DNA of 64,000 nucleotides from a bacterium (GTDB taxonomy: Bacteria > Auribacterota > UBA3054), in contig JAFYXV010000003.1 in assembly GCA_017557885.1 (NCBI GenBank), positions 62,001 to 126,000 of the forward strand. The letters are read 5' to 3'. Position numbers and translations under genes: made by a program. Position 1 is the stretch's first letter, and each line of letters starts with the position of its first letter. The notes beneath the pieces were generated by a model, which saw only the letters and a list, made by a program, of their open reading frames with translations, was not told the DNA's origin and made no database searches. Below are positions 1-9,324 of the stretch, one piece after another.

Positions 1-3000
1 TGGAAGTCAGGGCCGGCTATTTCCAGCCCCGCAACAACGGCTACAACGAGATCTGGCGTTTCACTTACGACAAGGACCAGATGTTGGGGCAGGTGGACTA
101 CACTTACCTGAACCACGAGTACGCTATTCTCTATTCCGATATGACGGGACTCATGGCGCTGGAACCGAACACCAAAAACTTCACTTGCGGCGGCTGCGAC
201 GGTCCCATCGACGACATTATCGCCCGCGACGGCGTGCAGCAGATAATGAGCAAGGTCGAGGCCGAACAATACTACACCAACGACTGGCAGTGCGACGAGT
301 ATGTGACGCAGAACTACATGATCGTCTATACCAAGGAAGCTATGGAAGAGGCGAAGTCCAGAGGCGGCATCAACAACGTCTTGGCCCAGGGCATCGTTCT
401 GGGAACGCTGGTACTTAGCAACAGCCACGTGAGGTCCTGCTTCAACCTCGTGCATTCCCAGCTCGTCGATTATTACAATCCTGTCGGCGAGATCTGCAAT
501 TCCAGTTTGGCCTTAAGCAGCCTGTGCAACTCCAGGAACGGCCTTGAACAGATCGAGCAGCTGAGAGCCCGCTACGGCGCCGACATGTGCTCCATCGCCG
601 TTCTGATGCCGACCTACACCGGCCTTGCCTACGTCTCTGGCGGCGTCAGCGGCAGCGAGAGTTCCGCCAACAACTGCATGGACGTGAACTTCGTCAACAC
701 CACCGGCTGGATCCACGAGGACGGCCACAACATGGGCGGCCAGCACTATGACGAGACCGGAACCAGCGGCGGCGGCCTCTTCGGCCACAGCCACGGCTGC
801 CACAACACGCCTCCCGGGGCGCCCATGGAGTACGGTTCTATCATGGCCAGATCCAACGGCATTTTCAACTATTACAGCTCCACAAATATTTACTACGACG
901 GCGTTCCCATCTCCACTAACCTGAAATGCCAGGTGGCCCTGACCTGGGAGAAGACGCGCCGCTATGCCGCGCGCTACCGCTCCGTTCCGTACCATGCGGC
1001 GGGAGACATGCTTTTGCATGAGAGCTTCAATTATCCTATAGGCAGCGGCTTGATGTTTGCGGAAGGAGGCTGCGGTTTCGCTTCCCCCTGGTACGCGTGT
1101 CTTTCCAACATTTTCTTCATTCAGGACAGAGACTTGGGCGACGACTCCGCCATGCACGAAGGCGGAAGCTTGAGGATCTGCAACGAAGGCAATGAAACAG
1201 CCACCACCAGGCGTTTCATCAACTGGATGAAATATAGTCCCGCCTCCCTTACCACGCTTGCTGGGCAGGATATCTGGCTATCAGTCTGGGCCGACATGGA
1301 CGAATCGTCCGACAGTTACGGCTACGGCGGTTTCAAGCTCGGCGGTTCCTATGAATGCTTCTCTTTCTACAGGGACGGCGAGGTGAACGTGTTTGACTTC
1401 GGCACCGGCTACAAGCACGAATTCGGCACCCCCGCCCACTATCTCGCTCACTGCACGATAACGACCAACGACGCGGGCTACGCCTACACTGACATCTATA
1501 TGTGGGTGAACCCGGATATGAGCAGCGAACCAGTTGAGAGCGACGCGGTCTTCCACAAATACGGTTACTCTTACTGGGGCTACAACTTCTCCAGTTTGTA
1601 TCTTTACGCTCCTCCGGGCTTCAAGGGAACCTTCGACGAATTCTGCCTGGGCTACACCTTCGACTCCGTCAAAAACAGGGCCGTGCCTTACGGCTTTGTC
1701 AGCATGAACGGCGACGACAAGATCAGACTCCGCTGGCGCAACACCACGAAAGGCAACGTCACGCTTTGGCGCAACACGGTGGAAGATCTTGCGACTGCCG
1801 AAAAACTGAGGGAAGGGGACAGCATCTTCCAGGCTTATGACGATTCCGCTGCGACTCCCGGCCAAACTTACTATTACTGGCTGACCGGCGATTTCCCGAC
1901 TCCCGAGCCCCGCAAAGCCGTCAGGGGCATCCCCGACGTCAGCGCGGAATGCAACGGCGAATACACGATCGGCCAGGGACAGCCGGCGCATCTTTCAGCC
2001 GAGGGCTCTAAGGGCTACATGCCGACCGTCAGATGGATCGTCGGACACGACATGACGCTTTTTAGTACCAACTTCTACTACTACGACTACAAGGACGACC
2101 AGATCTACTGGCCCGGCGATTACAACGTGGAGATGAGAGTGACCGACAGAGCCTTCAGAACGGTCATCTGCACCAACTACACCTTGCTGCACGTCACCAA
2201 CGCCTATCCGCACGTCGCAATCTGGAGCGAAGCGGAGACCAGAATGGTCAACCTGCCGCAGATCTTCAGCGCCGCTCCCACAGACCCAGGCATCCATGAC
2301 GCCCTCGATATTCGCTGGAATTTCGGCGACGGCACGGGATATTCGGACTGGACGAACTTTTACTTCGCCAGCCACACCTTCACTTCGGCCGGTACCTTCA
2401 ACGTTGCCTGCCAGGTCAGGGACAATTACGGCGCCGTGACGGAAACCGTTATAGAGCACGTCATAGACGGTGCGGAGGCCAGGCCGCATGTTCCGGACAC
2501 CGTAACGCTCGAGAACGGGCGCAGCGCCGTGCTGCTCCTCACCAATCCCGGCTCCGTGAGCTGCGATTTCAGTACGGTCAACATTTTCGAATCTCTGACG
2601 ATCTCCCCAAGCTCCGGAACGATAAATCCGGGAGCGGACGGCTGCGTTCCTGTCATAGTGGAAGTCAATCCTCTGAAGACCGGAGGCTTGGAGAAGAATT
2701 ACAACATCTCCGTCATCGTGGATTCCGTCACCAACAACGTTTTGGTGAAAGTTCCGAAGGTCGAAGTGCCGTATGTCAACATCAACGGGCCTTACGCGGC
2801 GGAGCAGGGCTTCCCGGTCTATCTTGACGGCAGCGGCACGATGGGCGGTTACAAATACCGCTGGCTGCTCAATGGTGAAGAGATCTCGGGGCCTTCCGAC
2901 AGCTTTATGGGAGAGTTCCTCGCCGACGTGACGCCTGGCGAATACACGCTGACGCTCAACGTTGAGAAAGCCAACGGCGTGGTGCTTTCCTCCGCCGAGA

Positions 3001-4382
3001 CGAACCTATTTGTCAGGGACACTTATCCCGCCGTTTATCTGGAGGCCGAAAACCGCGGAAACGGAACAGTCGTCTATACGCCCTATGTCGTCCAGCCTGT
3101 GGGCGACGAAGCCCAGGTCAGGTTCAACTGGGACAACGATTCCGGCTGGACTGTCTGGCAGGATGTGGACAGCGTTTCGCACACCTTCCCGGGAGACAGG
3201 ACGTATTATGTGCAGTGCCAGGTCAGGGATTCCGCCGGCAACATAAACGGCACGGCCATATTGTTCGACCCCGCCAACACTCTGGAAGTCAAGGCCTCCT
3301 TCGCTGATTCCCAGAAGGAATACACCGTGGCTGCCGGCAAGGAAGTCGTGATGAAGGCCGATTTCTTCCTTGGCAAAAAAGTGATCTGGCGCAAACTGCC
3401 CGGTTTCGGCGGCCCTGTCGCGCTCTCAGGCAGCGAAGGTACGGAAGTGACCTGCCGCCCGCAGTACGCCGGCACGTACTATTTCGCGGCCTATGCCGCG
3501 AACGACACATCCGTTTCCGCTCCCCAGATCCTGAAGCTTAACGTTACAAAAGATGATTCGGCGCAGAACACCACCTTCGCAATAGGCGGCGTTCTGACGA
3601 CCAACACTTTCTTCGGCAACGGCTTTTTGGGCGACGCTCTTGTAAGGGCGGTGGGCGAGGATTTTGCTTTTGCGGTCTCCAACACTACGGACGGCATATT
3701 TGTCTTCGACGCCGTGCCGGCCGGGAAAGTTTATCTTTCCGTTTACAAGGACGGCTACGAGGGAAGGGCGCTGGAAGTCGATCTGACGGACGGCTCGAAG
3801 AGTGTGGTCATCCCCTGCGAGGCCAACGAGTCCAAGGGCTTCGTTTACGCCAAGGTCTCCGACTCTTCGTCCTTCTTCCCGGTGGTGGGAGCCGAGGCAA
3901 GAGTCGCGAACACTTTGGCTTCCGTTACCGAGCAGGGCCGCACCACGGCTTTGACGCTGCAGTACGGCGAGCATATCCTGACCGTGAGGGGCGAAGGGCG
4001 CAAGCAGTATGTCACCAACATCGTGGTCTCGACCGGCACGCCCACTTACCCCGTCTATCTCGACGGATATTCTCCCTACATCATGGGCTTCCTCTACGGA
4101 ACGGGCAACGAGATCGTGACCAACGCTCAGATCCAGGTCGTTTCCGAGAAGACCCAGAACATAGTGCAGCGTTACAATATGAGCGGCCTGCCGTTCTACA
4201 CTATTCATCTCGGCCCGCAGCAGAGGACCAGCCTGCGCGTCAGGCCGGTAAACTACGACAACCAGAACTATTCCTTCACGCCGGAAGGCTCCTGCTACAA
4301 GGACTTCGTCCTGACTCCGGAGCCCTCTCTCGTCGCGCTCTTAATTTTGGCTGCGCTTTTTGCGAAACGCCGTAACTCATAA
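1..4382 (+). CDS. Secreted PKD-repeat zinc metalloprotease with PEP-CTERM tail (5' end cut)
   Basis: The reading frame is open from the first bases of the window, so the N-terminus and any signal peptide lie upstream; the first in-frame ATG is at 81. A metzincin zinc site HEDGHNMGGQH is encoded at 714-746 (three His ligands and the catalytic Glu), followed by a likely Met-turn (SIMARS) near 840. Downstream are several PKD-like beta-sandwiches (one classical, with WNFGDGT near 2320), then carboxypeptidase-regulatory-like repeats around 3570-4250. The protein ends with a PEP motif (4317-4325), a hydrophobic stretch and a basic tail (KRRNS). This is the PEP-CTERM layout, which exosortase systems process for surface attachment. 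It is probably an envelope-anchored protease; the substrate is unknown. A full-length paralogue lies at 13820-18655. OsmC follows 15 bases downstream. Confidence 0.85.
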   Translation, partial: EVRAGYFQPRNNGYNEIWRFTYDKDQMLGQVDYTYLNHEYAILYSDMTGLMALEPNTKNFTCGGCDGPIDDIIARDGVQQIMSKVEAEQYYTNDWQCDEYVTQNYMIVYTKEAMEEAKSRGGINNVLAQGIVLGTLVLSNSHVRSCFNLVHSQLVDYYNPVGEICNSSLALSSLCNSRNGLEQIEQLRARYGADMCSIAVLMPTYTGLAYVSGGVSGSESSANNCMDVNFVNTTGWIHEDGHNMGGQHYDETGTSGGGLFGHSHGCHNTPPGAPMEYGSIMARSNGIFNYYSSTNIYYDGVPISTNLKCQVALTWEKTRRYAARYRSVPYHAAGDMLLHESFNYPIGSGLMFAEGGCGFASPWYACLSNIFFIQDRDLGDDSAMHEGGSLRICNEGNETATTRRFINWMKYSPASLTTLAGQDIWLSVWADMDESSDSYGYGGFKLGGSYECFSFYRDGEVNVFDFGTGYKHEFGTPAHYLAHCTITTNDAGYAYTDIYMWVNPDMSSEPVESDAVFHKYGYSYWGYNFSSLYLYAPPGFKGTFDEFCLGYTFDSVKNRAVPYGFVSMNGDDKIRLRWRNTTKGNVTLWRNTVEDLATAEKLREGDSIFQAYDDSAATPGQTYYYWLTGDFPTPEPRKAVRGIPDVSAECNGEYTIGQGQPAHLSAEGSKGYMPTVRWIVGHDMTLFSTNFYYYDYKDDQIYWPGDYNVEMRVTDRAFRTVICTNYTLLHVTNAYPHVAIWSEAETRMVNLPQIFSAAPTDPGIHDALDIRWNFGDGTGYSDWTNFYFASHTFTSAGTFNVACQVRDNYGAVTETVIEHVIDGAEARPHVPDTVTLENGRSAVLLLTNPGSVSCDFSTVNIFESLTISPSSGTINPGADGCVPVIVEVNPLKTGGLEKNYNISVIVDSVTNNVLVKVPKVEVPYVNINGPYAAEQGFPVYLDGSGTMGGYKYRWLLNGEEISGPSDSFMGEFLADVTPGEYTLTLNVEKANGVVLSSAETNLFVRDTYPAVYLEAENRGNGTVVYTPYVVQPVGDEAQVRFNWDNDSGWTVWQDVDSVSHTFPGDRTYYVQCQVRDSAGNINGTAILFDPANTLEVKASFADSQKEYTVAAGKEVVMKADFFLGKKVIWRKLPGFGGPVALSGSEGTEVTCRPQYAGTYYFAAYAANDTSVSAPQILKLNVTKDDSAQNTTFAIGGVLTTNTFFGNGFLGDALVRAVGEDFAFAVSNTTDGIFVFDAVPAGKVYLSVYKDGYEGRALEVDLTDGSKSVVIPCEANESKGFVYAKVSDSSSFFPVVGAEARVANTLASVTEQGRTTALTLQYGEHILTVRGEGRKQYVTNIVVSTGTPTYPVYLDGYSPYIMGFLYGTGNEIVTNAQIQVVSEKTQNIVQRYNMSGLPFYTIHLGPQQRTSLRVRPVNYDNQNYSFTPEGSCYKDFVLTPEPSLVALLILAALFAKRRNS

Positions 4383-4397
4383 CTTCAAGGAGCAAAA

Positions 4398-4793
4398 ATG
4401 GCTCTCTCAGCAACTGCAACTTATCAGGGCGACCTGAAATGCACCGCCAAACTGGCCGGTTCCGAAACCTCCATTGCTACCGACGCCAAAGGGACTCCCG
4501 GCGTCTTTTCCCCGACGGACGTCCTCTCCGCCGCTCTTGCGACCTGCACCGCCAGCATGATAGGCTTCGTGGCCGCTCAGCAGAAGATCGACATGACCGG
4601 TCTTTCGGTGGAAGTCGATAAGGAGATGCAGCAGTCTCCCGCTTCCGTTAAGACTTTCAAAGTGAAAGTGACTTTCCCCAAGATCGCTTTGGAAGATTCC
4701 ATGAAGAAAAGACTGGAAGGCGCGGCCAAAGCCTGCCCTGTGAAGAACAGTCTTAATCCCAGTATCGAAGTTACGACCGAGTTTGTCTACTAA
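4398..4793 (+). CDS. OsmC family protein
   Basis: This 131-residue protein has the length and fold signature of the OsmC/Ohr family, whose members reduce organic hydroperoxides with a reactive cysteine pair. Two cysteines sit where the family has them, in LATCTAS and KACPVKN. The cytoplasmic enzyme probably protects the anaerobe from peroxides, although some OsmC proteins have other thiol roles. A clear Shine-Dalgarno sequence (aaggag, 4386-4391) lies before the ATG. The next gene starts inside its last codons, which suggests translational coupling. Confidence 0.88.
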   Translation: MALSATATYQGDLKCTAKLAGSETSIATDAKGTPGVFSPTDVLSAALATCTASMIGFVAAQQKIDMTGLSVEVDKEMQQSPASVKTFKVKVTFPKIALEDSMKKRLEGAAKACPVKNSLNPSIEVTTEFVY

Positions 4794-6228
4794 GCTAACA
4801 GACCGTTTGGACGTCCTGCGCCCGCTTTCTGCGGGCGCAGCGCTTTTCCTTCTTGTCCTCGTCCAGTTCGTGTGCCGTCTTCAGTACGGTCCGGGCGGAG
4901 CGTTGGCGGACGCGGATTCTGCGAAGTTCGTCCGCCTCGCCATAGAGGGCGGCTCTCCCCATACGCCGCTCTTCCCTTTGTACACGATGATGCTGCGCTT
5001 TTTTTCGCAGCTTAAATTCCTTTATGAACCGGGGGCTAATCTGGCGCTCCTGTCCGCGCTGCTCGTCGCCCTGGGGCTGGTTTTCCTGTGGGACGCGCTG
5101 AGCCGACGTTTCAGGGACCGCTTCTTCACTTTCTTTGCTGTCTTGGCGGTAAGCTTCCTGCCTTACATCGTTACCGCCGCCACGGAAGTGACGCCCGTAT
5201 CGCTGTCTTTTTGCCTTTTCTTTTTCGCCTACGCCGTCATTGCAAATGATTTGGTTCCGCTGCCTTTGAAATTCATTCCCTGCGGACTTCTTGCTTTTCA
5301 CGATCCTTTGGCGCTCTGGTTCTTCGCGCTGATCCTGCCTTTTGCCGCTGTTTTGTTTTTCAAAGCTGGAAAGGGAAAAAGCTTCCTTGCGGGGCTATTT
5401 TTGGCGCTTATTATTGGCCTTCTTCCCTATGCTTATTCCTTCTTCGTTTTCAAAAGAGGGGAGAGCTGCGAGTTTTTGCGCAGCGAAGACTTCTTCCTAA
5501 GCCTTATTCAGGCCGTTCTAAACGGCCAGTTCTGGAGCAATTATTTCGTCCTGCCCGTTTCCGGTTACGGAACGAGTTTTCTCAATCTTTGCCGCGGCTA
5601 TTTCCTTTCCGCCGCGATCTCGCTTTTCATTTTGCCGATATTGTTTCTGGGACTCTTTTTCAGAAGAGCGAAAAGTTTCCTCACGCTGGAAAACGCAACT
5701 TTCTTCGCCGCTCTCCTATCGACGCTCCTTTTCCTTGTCCCAAGCTACCATTTCTATCCCGCACAGTGGTTCTGGCTTTTGAACGCTTACCTTGCGGTCT
5801 TTTTGTCCTGCGCGTTCGTTTACATTTCCAAATCGAAGGAAATGCGCTTAGTTCTTTGCCCGCTTTTATTCATCGGAATTCTGGTCATGGCGGTCCACAG
5901 TGTTGAAAACGTTCCGGAAAGAAGAAGCGCCTTTGAAGCCGCAAAGCTGGCTCAGGCCTTCGGCGCCATACCCTACGGCGGCGTTCTGGTCACGGAAGAC
6001 GTTTACAGCGCCGGGGAATACTACCGCTATCACCTGACGGCTATGCCTGATCTCATTGCGAAAAACATTGCCGTGACCGATGAGATCGTCCCGGGGAAAA
6101 GGAATTTCTTCATTTCAACCGCCGTGAAAGACTATTTCGAAGAACAGGGCGTGCCTTTTTATCTTGTCAGCGACGTGGACGGTCTTGCCGTCTATGAGCT
6201 GGGGGAGAAGCGGGATAGTGAAGAATAA
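4783..6228 (+). CDS. Polytopic membrane protein, DUF2723 / GT-C-like
   Basis: A 481-residue protein of about ten hydrophobic segments. Near residue 40 the pattern ADSAKF, then PHTPLFPLYTMM, resembles the DUF2723 family (GT-C-fold, protein O-mannosyltransferase-like), which probably transfers sugars from lipid carriers on the periplasmic side of the inner membrane. The start chosen is TTG at 4783, which overlaps the osmC stop by 11 bases; no upstream alternative fits better. The following gene overlaps this one by 11 bases too and is another GT-C-like protein, so the pair probably acts on the same glycan. The donor and acceptor cannot be read from the sequence. Confidence 0.7.
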   Translation: MSTKLTDRLDVLRPLSAGAALFLLVLVQFVCRLQYGPGGALADADSAKFVRLAIEGGSPHTPLFPLYTMMLRFFSQLKFLYEPGANLALLSALLVALGLVFLWDALSRRFRDRFFTFFAVLAVSFLPYIVTAATEVTPVSLSFCLFFFAYAVIANDLVPLPLKFIPCGLLAFHDPLALWFFALILPFAAVLFFKAGKGKSFLAGLFLALIIGLLPYAYSFFVFKRGESCEFLRSEDFFLSLIQAVLNGQFWSNYFVLPVSGYGTSFLNLCRGYFLSAAISLFILPILFLGLFFRRAKSFLTLENATFFAALLSTLLFLVPSYHFYPAQWFWLLNAYLAVFLSCAFVYISKSKEMRLVLCPLLFIGILVMAVHSVENVPERRSAFEAAKLAQAFGAIPYGGVLVTEDVYSAGEYYRYHLTAMPDLIAKNIAVTDEIVPGKRNFFISTAVKDYFEEQGVPFYLVSDVDGLAVYELGEKRDSEE

Positions 6229-7702
6229 AGGCTGGCTTTTAGACCTTCTTCTGCTTTTCCTTCTGGCCGTCGCGGCTTACGTTTCCTCTTTCCAGGGGAC
6301 CTGGCAGTTCGACGATTTCAGGTGCATAGTAAGCAACAGTCATTTAAGAAATCTGACCGAAGTTTGGCCTTTTTCTCCCGGACGCTTTTTGGTGTTCCTG
6401 ACTTTCTGGGGCAATTACCGGTTTTGCGCGCTGGACACTTTCTGGTACCACTTTGTCAACCTTGCTTTCCATATTCTTAACGGCTTCCTTTTTTATTATT
6501 TCCTTTTGCTTTTGCAGGAAGCGGCGGGGAAAACGGAAGAGAGACGCTTTCCGGCTTTTTTATGCGCGGCGCTCTTTTTGGTCCATCCTGTGCAGACGCA
6601 GGCCGTGACTTACATCGTCCAGCGTTTGGAACTGATGTGCTTCGCGTTCATTATGGCGCATCTGATCTTTTTGCTCCTGGCGTTGAAAAACAAGATCTTC
6701 CTTGTGCCGGCGATTTTGTCACTGATCGCCGGGCTTTTCTGCAAAGAGAACATGGCGGTGGCGCCGCTCATCGCGATCCTGGGATACTTCGTCTTCGCGC
6801 AGGTCGATCTGAAGACTTTCCTTAAAGAGAACAAGAAATATATTCTTGCCGCGGCGGCGGCTTTCATTCTCCTTTCCCTTTTGGTCCTGCGTTTCGCCGG
6901 AGTCTGGAAGGGGACAAGCTTCGATCTCTCCCCGCTGGCCAGGCTTTACGAGGACACTCCCGACATCTTGTCTTATTTCGCCACGCAGTTCAAAGTCTGG
7001 ACGATCTATCTCAGGCTTTGCTTCTGGCCCTTCGGATTAAGACTGGAGTATGACGTTCCTCCTGAGGGCTTCTCCTCGCCCTGGGTGATCTTGGCGATCC
7101 TGTTCTGGCTTGCTTTGGCCGTGGCGGCCTGGCGCATGCGGGAAAGGCGTCCCTACTTCGCCTTCGGCCTCGGCTTTTTCGCGCTTGCCCTGGCGCCGGC
7201 AGCGAGCATAATTCCCAACGGCCTCTACGAGCACCGGCTTTACTGCGCGCTCCCGGGAATATTGATCGCAGTCGTCTTCACATTCTTTGCGAAGAAGAAT
7301 CTTTACAATGCCGCGCTTTTGATCGTTGTCATTCTGCTTTTCACCTACGCCTCTTTCCAGCGCAATTTCTACTGGAGCGACGCGGAGCTTATCTGGCGGG
7401 ACAATCTCAAATATTCTCCGGAGAACTTCCGTGTGAACGCCAACGTTGGCGAAGCACTCCTCAATAAAGAGCAGTACGAGTCCGCGCTGCCGTATCTGAA
7501 AAAAGCCATTGAATTGCGCCCCCGGACCGTGGAGGCCCATTACAACCTGGCCTGCTGCCTGGCGGGGATGGGGGACCTTAAAGGCGCCAGGGAAGAGCTT
7601 TTGACCGCGAAAAAGCTGAAGAGCAGGCTTCCGGAAGTGAAACGTCTCGTCGAAGAGACGCTGGAAGAGATCGAGAGCGCCCTGAAGAGCGCTGAAAAAT
7701 AA
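6218..7702 (+). CDS. TMTC-like membrane protein with C-terminal TPR repeats
   Basis: About 494 residues. The N-terminal two thirds contain roughly ten membrane segments with a periplasmic FQGTWQFDDF motif near residue 25, typical of the PMT/TMTC group of GT-C glycosyltransferase-like proteins. The last ~90 residues form TPR helices (NANVGEALLNKEQYESALPY, then AHYNLACCLAGMGDLKGARE). I chose GTG at 6218 because it has a purine-rich GGAGAAG upstream and overlaps the preceding stop by 11 bases; the frame also extends upstream to 6164, but that part is coding sequence of the neighbour. It probably transfers or flips sugars in the envelope; the activity is unproven. Confidence 0.7.
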   Translation: MKNKGWLLDLLLLFLLAVAAYVSSFQGTWQFDDFRCIVSNSHLRNLTEVWPFSPGRFLVFLTFWGNYRFCALDTFWYHFVNLAFHILNGFLFYYFLLLLQEAAGKTEERRFPAFLCAALFLVHPVQTQAVTYIVQRLELMCFAFIMAHLIFLLLALKNKIFLVPAILSLIAGLFCKENMAVAPLIAILGYFVFAQVDLKTFLKENKKYILAAAAAFILLSLLVLRFAGVWKGTSFDLSPLARLYEDTPDILSYFATQFKVWTIYLRLCFWPFGLRLEYDVPPEGFSSPWVILAILFWLALAVAAWRMRERRPYFAFGLGFFALALAPAASIIPNGLYEHRLYCALPGILIAVVFTFFAKKNLYNAALLIVVILLFTYASFQRNFYWSDAELIWRDNLKYSPENFRVNANVGEALLNKEQYESALPYLKKAIELRPRTVEAHYNLACCLAGMGDLKGAREELLTAKKLKSRLPEVKRLVEETLEEIESALKSAEK

Positions 7703-7792
7703 AAATATCCGCATATCTTGACTCTTTTAAGTCTTGATTTTTCTATGCGATTTCCGCATTTTCCCTTTCCCTTCGCAAAGGACGCATTATGG
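7703..7792 (+). terminator. Weak terminator / alternative hairpins before the MBL operon
   Basis: This gap contains CGCATA (7710-7715), TATGCG (7744-7749) and CGCAT (7755-7759). The middle element can pair with either neighbour. The shorter pairing gives ATGCG-ATTTC-CGCAT followed by TTTTCCCTTT, a weak intrinsic terminator for the upstream genes. The rest of the gap shows nothing coding. Confidence 0.35.
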
Positions 7793-7798
7793 TATAAT
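7793..7798 (+). promoter_or_regulatory. -10 box TATAAT just before the MBL gene
   Basis: A perfect TATAAT preceded by GG ends only eight bases before the ATG at 7807. The start point would fall at about 7805-7807, giving a leaderless or nearly leaderless mRNA. No good -35 hexamer is visible at 16-18 bases. Confidence 0.5.
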
Positions 7799-7806
7799 AT
7801 CTTTAT

Positions 7807-8472
7807 ATGAATGATTTTAAAAATATTGAACTATGCTGCCTGCCTTTGGGCGAACTTTTTGCCAACTGCTATCTGGTATCGCAGAAAGGATCCCGTAAAG
7901 TAGTCTGCATAGATCCGGGCGCCGAACCGGAGAAACTGCTCATGGCGCTCAGAAGCAGGAAATTCGAGGTGGAAAAGATCCTTCTCACCCACGGACACGC
8001 CGATCACATCGGCGCCTTGAACGAACTGAGAAAGGCTTTTCCCGAAGCGGCGGTCTGCATTCACGAAAAAGACGCCGTAATGCTTTTTGACCCGGAACGC
8101 AATCTGTCCACTTTCCTTGGTGAAATAATTACCTGCGAAAAACCGGAAATGCTCCTTAATGACGGCGAGGAGTTCCAATCAGCCGGTCTGAATTGGAAAG
8201 TCATCTGGACTCCCGGACACACCGAAGGGGGAGTTTGCTTCCTGGCAAGCGATCCCGCCGGCGGCGAGCAGGTCCTTTTCAGCGGCGACACGCTGTTTTT
8301 TTTGAGCATAGGGCGCACAGATTTTCCCGGCGGAAATTACCAGCAGTTAATAGACAGCATCAGGAACAAAATTTTAACACTGCCTCCGGAGACTTTGGTC
8401 TATCCTGGCCACATGGACGCCACTTCCGTGAAAGCGGAAGCGGAGGGCAACCCCTACGTGAAATTATGCTGA
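7807..8472 (+). CDS. MBL-fold metallohydrolase (GloB-like)
   Basis: A 221-residue metallo-beta-lactamase-fold enzyme. The dinuclear metal site motif THGHADH is at residues 61-67, with further ligands in PGHTEGG, SGDTLF and YPGHMD. Length and motifs fit the hydroxyacylglutathione-hydrolase-like group of small cytoplasmic thioester or ester hydrolases; the natural substrate cannot be deduced. It has no Shine-Dalgarno sequence and lies directly after a TATAAT box. It is the first gene of a tight run reaching to 19708; wzm begins inside its last codons (7-base overlap). Confidence 0.82.
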   Translation: MNDFKNIELCCLPLGELFANCYLVSQKGSRKVVCIDPGAEPEKLLMALRSRKFEVEKILLTHGHADHIGALNELRKAFPEAAVCIHEKDAVMLFDPERNLSTFLGEIITCEKPEMLLNDGEEFQSAGLNWKVIWTPGHTEGGVCFLASDPAGGEQVLFSGDTLFFLSIGRTDFPGGNYQQLIDSIRNKILTLPPETLVYPGHMDATSVKAEAEGNPYVKLC

Positions 8473-9323
8473 TACGCGAGATATGGCGCTACCGGGCGCT
8501 GCTGTGGGATCTTGTTATCCAGGATTTCCGGGGCCGTTACGCCGGGAGCGTAATAGGCGTTTTCTGGAACATTCTGCAGCCTTTGGCCCAGATCTTTATT
8601 TACGCCGTGATCTTGGCCAGGGTGGTGGGGTCCAGGATCCCCGGAAGGATCGGTTTCCCGGAGGTTGAGGATCCTTACGCCCTCAGCATCTACATCTGCG
8701 CCGGATTGCTTCCCTGGCTTACTCTGTCCGAAACGCTTACGCGAAATTCTTTGGCTTTCCTAAGCCACAGCAACCTTATCAAGAAGGTCTCCTTCCCTCA
8801 TCCTATTCTTGTCCTTTACCAGGTCATCAGCGGGCTGATCACGCTTTTTATCATGCACGCCATCCTTCTCGTCGTGATGGTCGTTACGGGACACAGGATC
8901 CCGCTCTGCATCATTTGGCTTCCTTTGCTTTATGTTCTGCAAGGACTGATGACTTACGGGCTCGGCATTTTCCTGGCCACCGCCACGGCTTATTTCCGCG
9001 ACATGATGCAGTTCGTCTCCATCGCGCTGCAGGTCTGGTTCTGGATGACGCCTATCGTTTACTTCAGGGAGCTGACGGAAAGGATAGTCTCCTTCGGCCC
9101 GCTGCTTTTGCTCGTCAATCCTTTGTATTACCTTTCCCGCGCTTTTCAGATCCTTTTCTATGAAAACGTGGTCTATTACGATTTCCTGCCCCAGAAACTT
9201 CTTCCCAGCCAATCCAGCTTTTTCCCGACCTTGGGTATATTGCTGCTCTGCGGTTTGGTCTTTTCGCTTCTGGGGGATCTTTTCTACCTTAAGCTGAAGA
9301 AAGAACTGCCTGACCAGATCTGA
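8466..9323 (+). CDS. wzm: ABC-2 type polysaccharide exporter, permease
   Basis: A 285-residue integral membrane protein with about six membrane helices. Its N-terminus (LLWDLVIQDFRGRYAGSVIG) is the amphipathic start typical of Wzm/TagG permeases, which export O-antigen or teichoic-type polysaccharides across the inner membrane. I set the start at ATG 8466, where the characteristic N-terminus begins and which overlaps the MBL gene by 7 bases; the frame stays open further upstream, but that stretch is MBL coding sequence. The ATPase gene wzt follows one base after the stop. No sugar-nucleotide or glycosyltransferase genes for the exported chain lie next to it. Confidence 0.88.
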   Translation: MLIREIWRYRALLWDLVIQDFRGRYAGSVIGVFWNILQPLAQIFIYAVILARVVGSRIPGRIGFPEVEDPYALSIYICAGLLPWLTLSETLTRNSLAFLSHSNLIKKVSFPHPILVLYQVISGLITLFIMHAILLVVMVVTGHRIPLCIIWLPLLYVLQGLMTYGLGIFLATATAYFRDMMQFVSIALQVWFWMTPIVYFRELTERIVSFGPLLLLVNPLYYLSRAFQILFYENVVYYDFLPQKLLPSQSSFFPTLGILLLCGLVFSLLGDLFYLKLKKELPDQI

Positions 9324-9324
9324 T

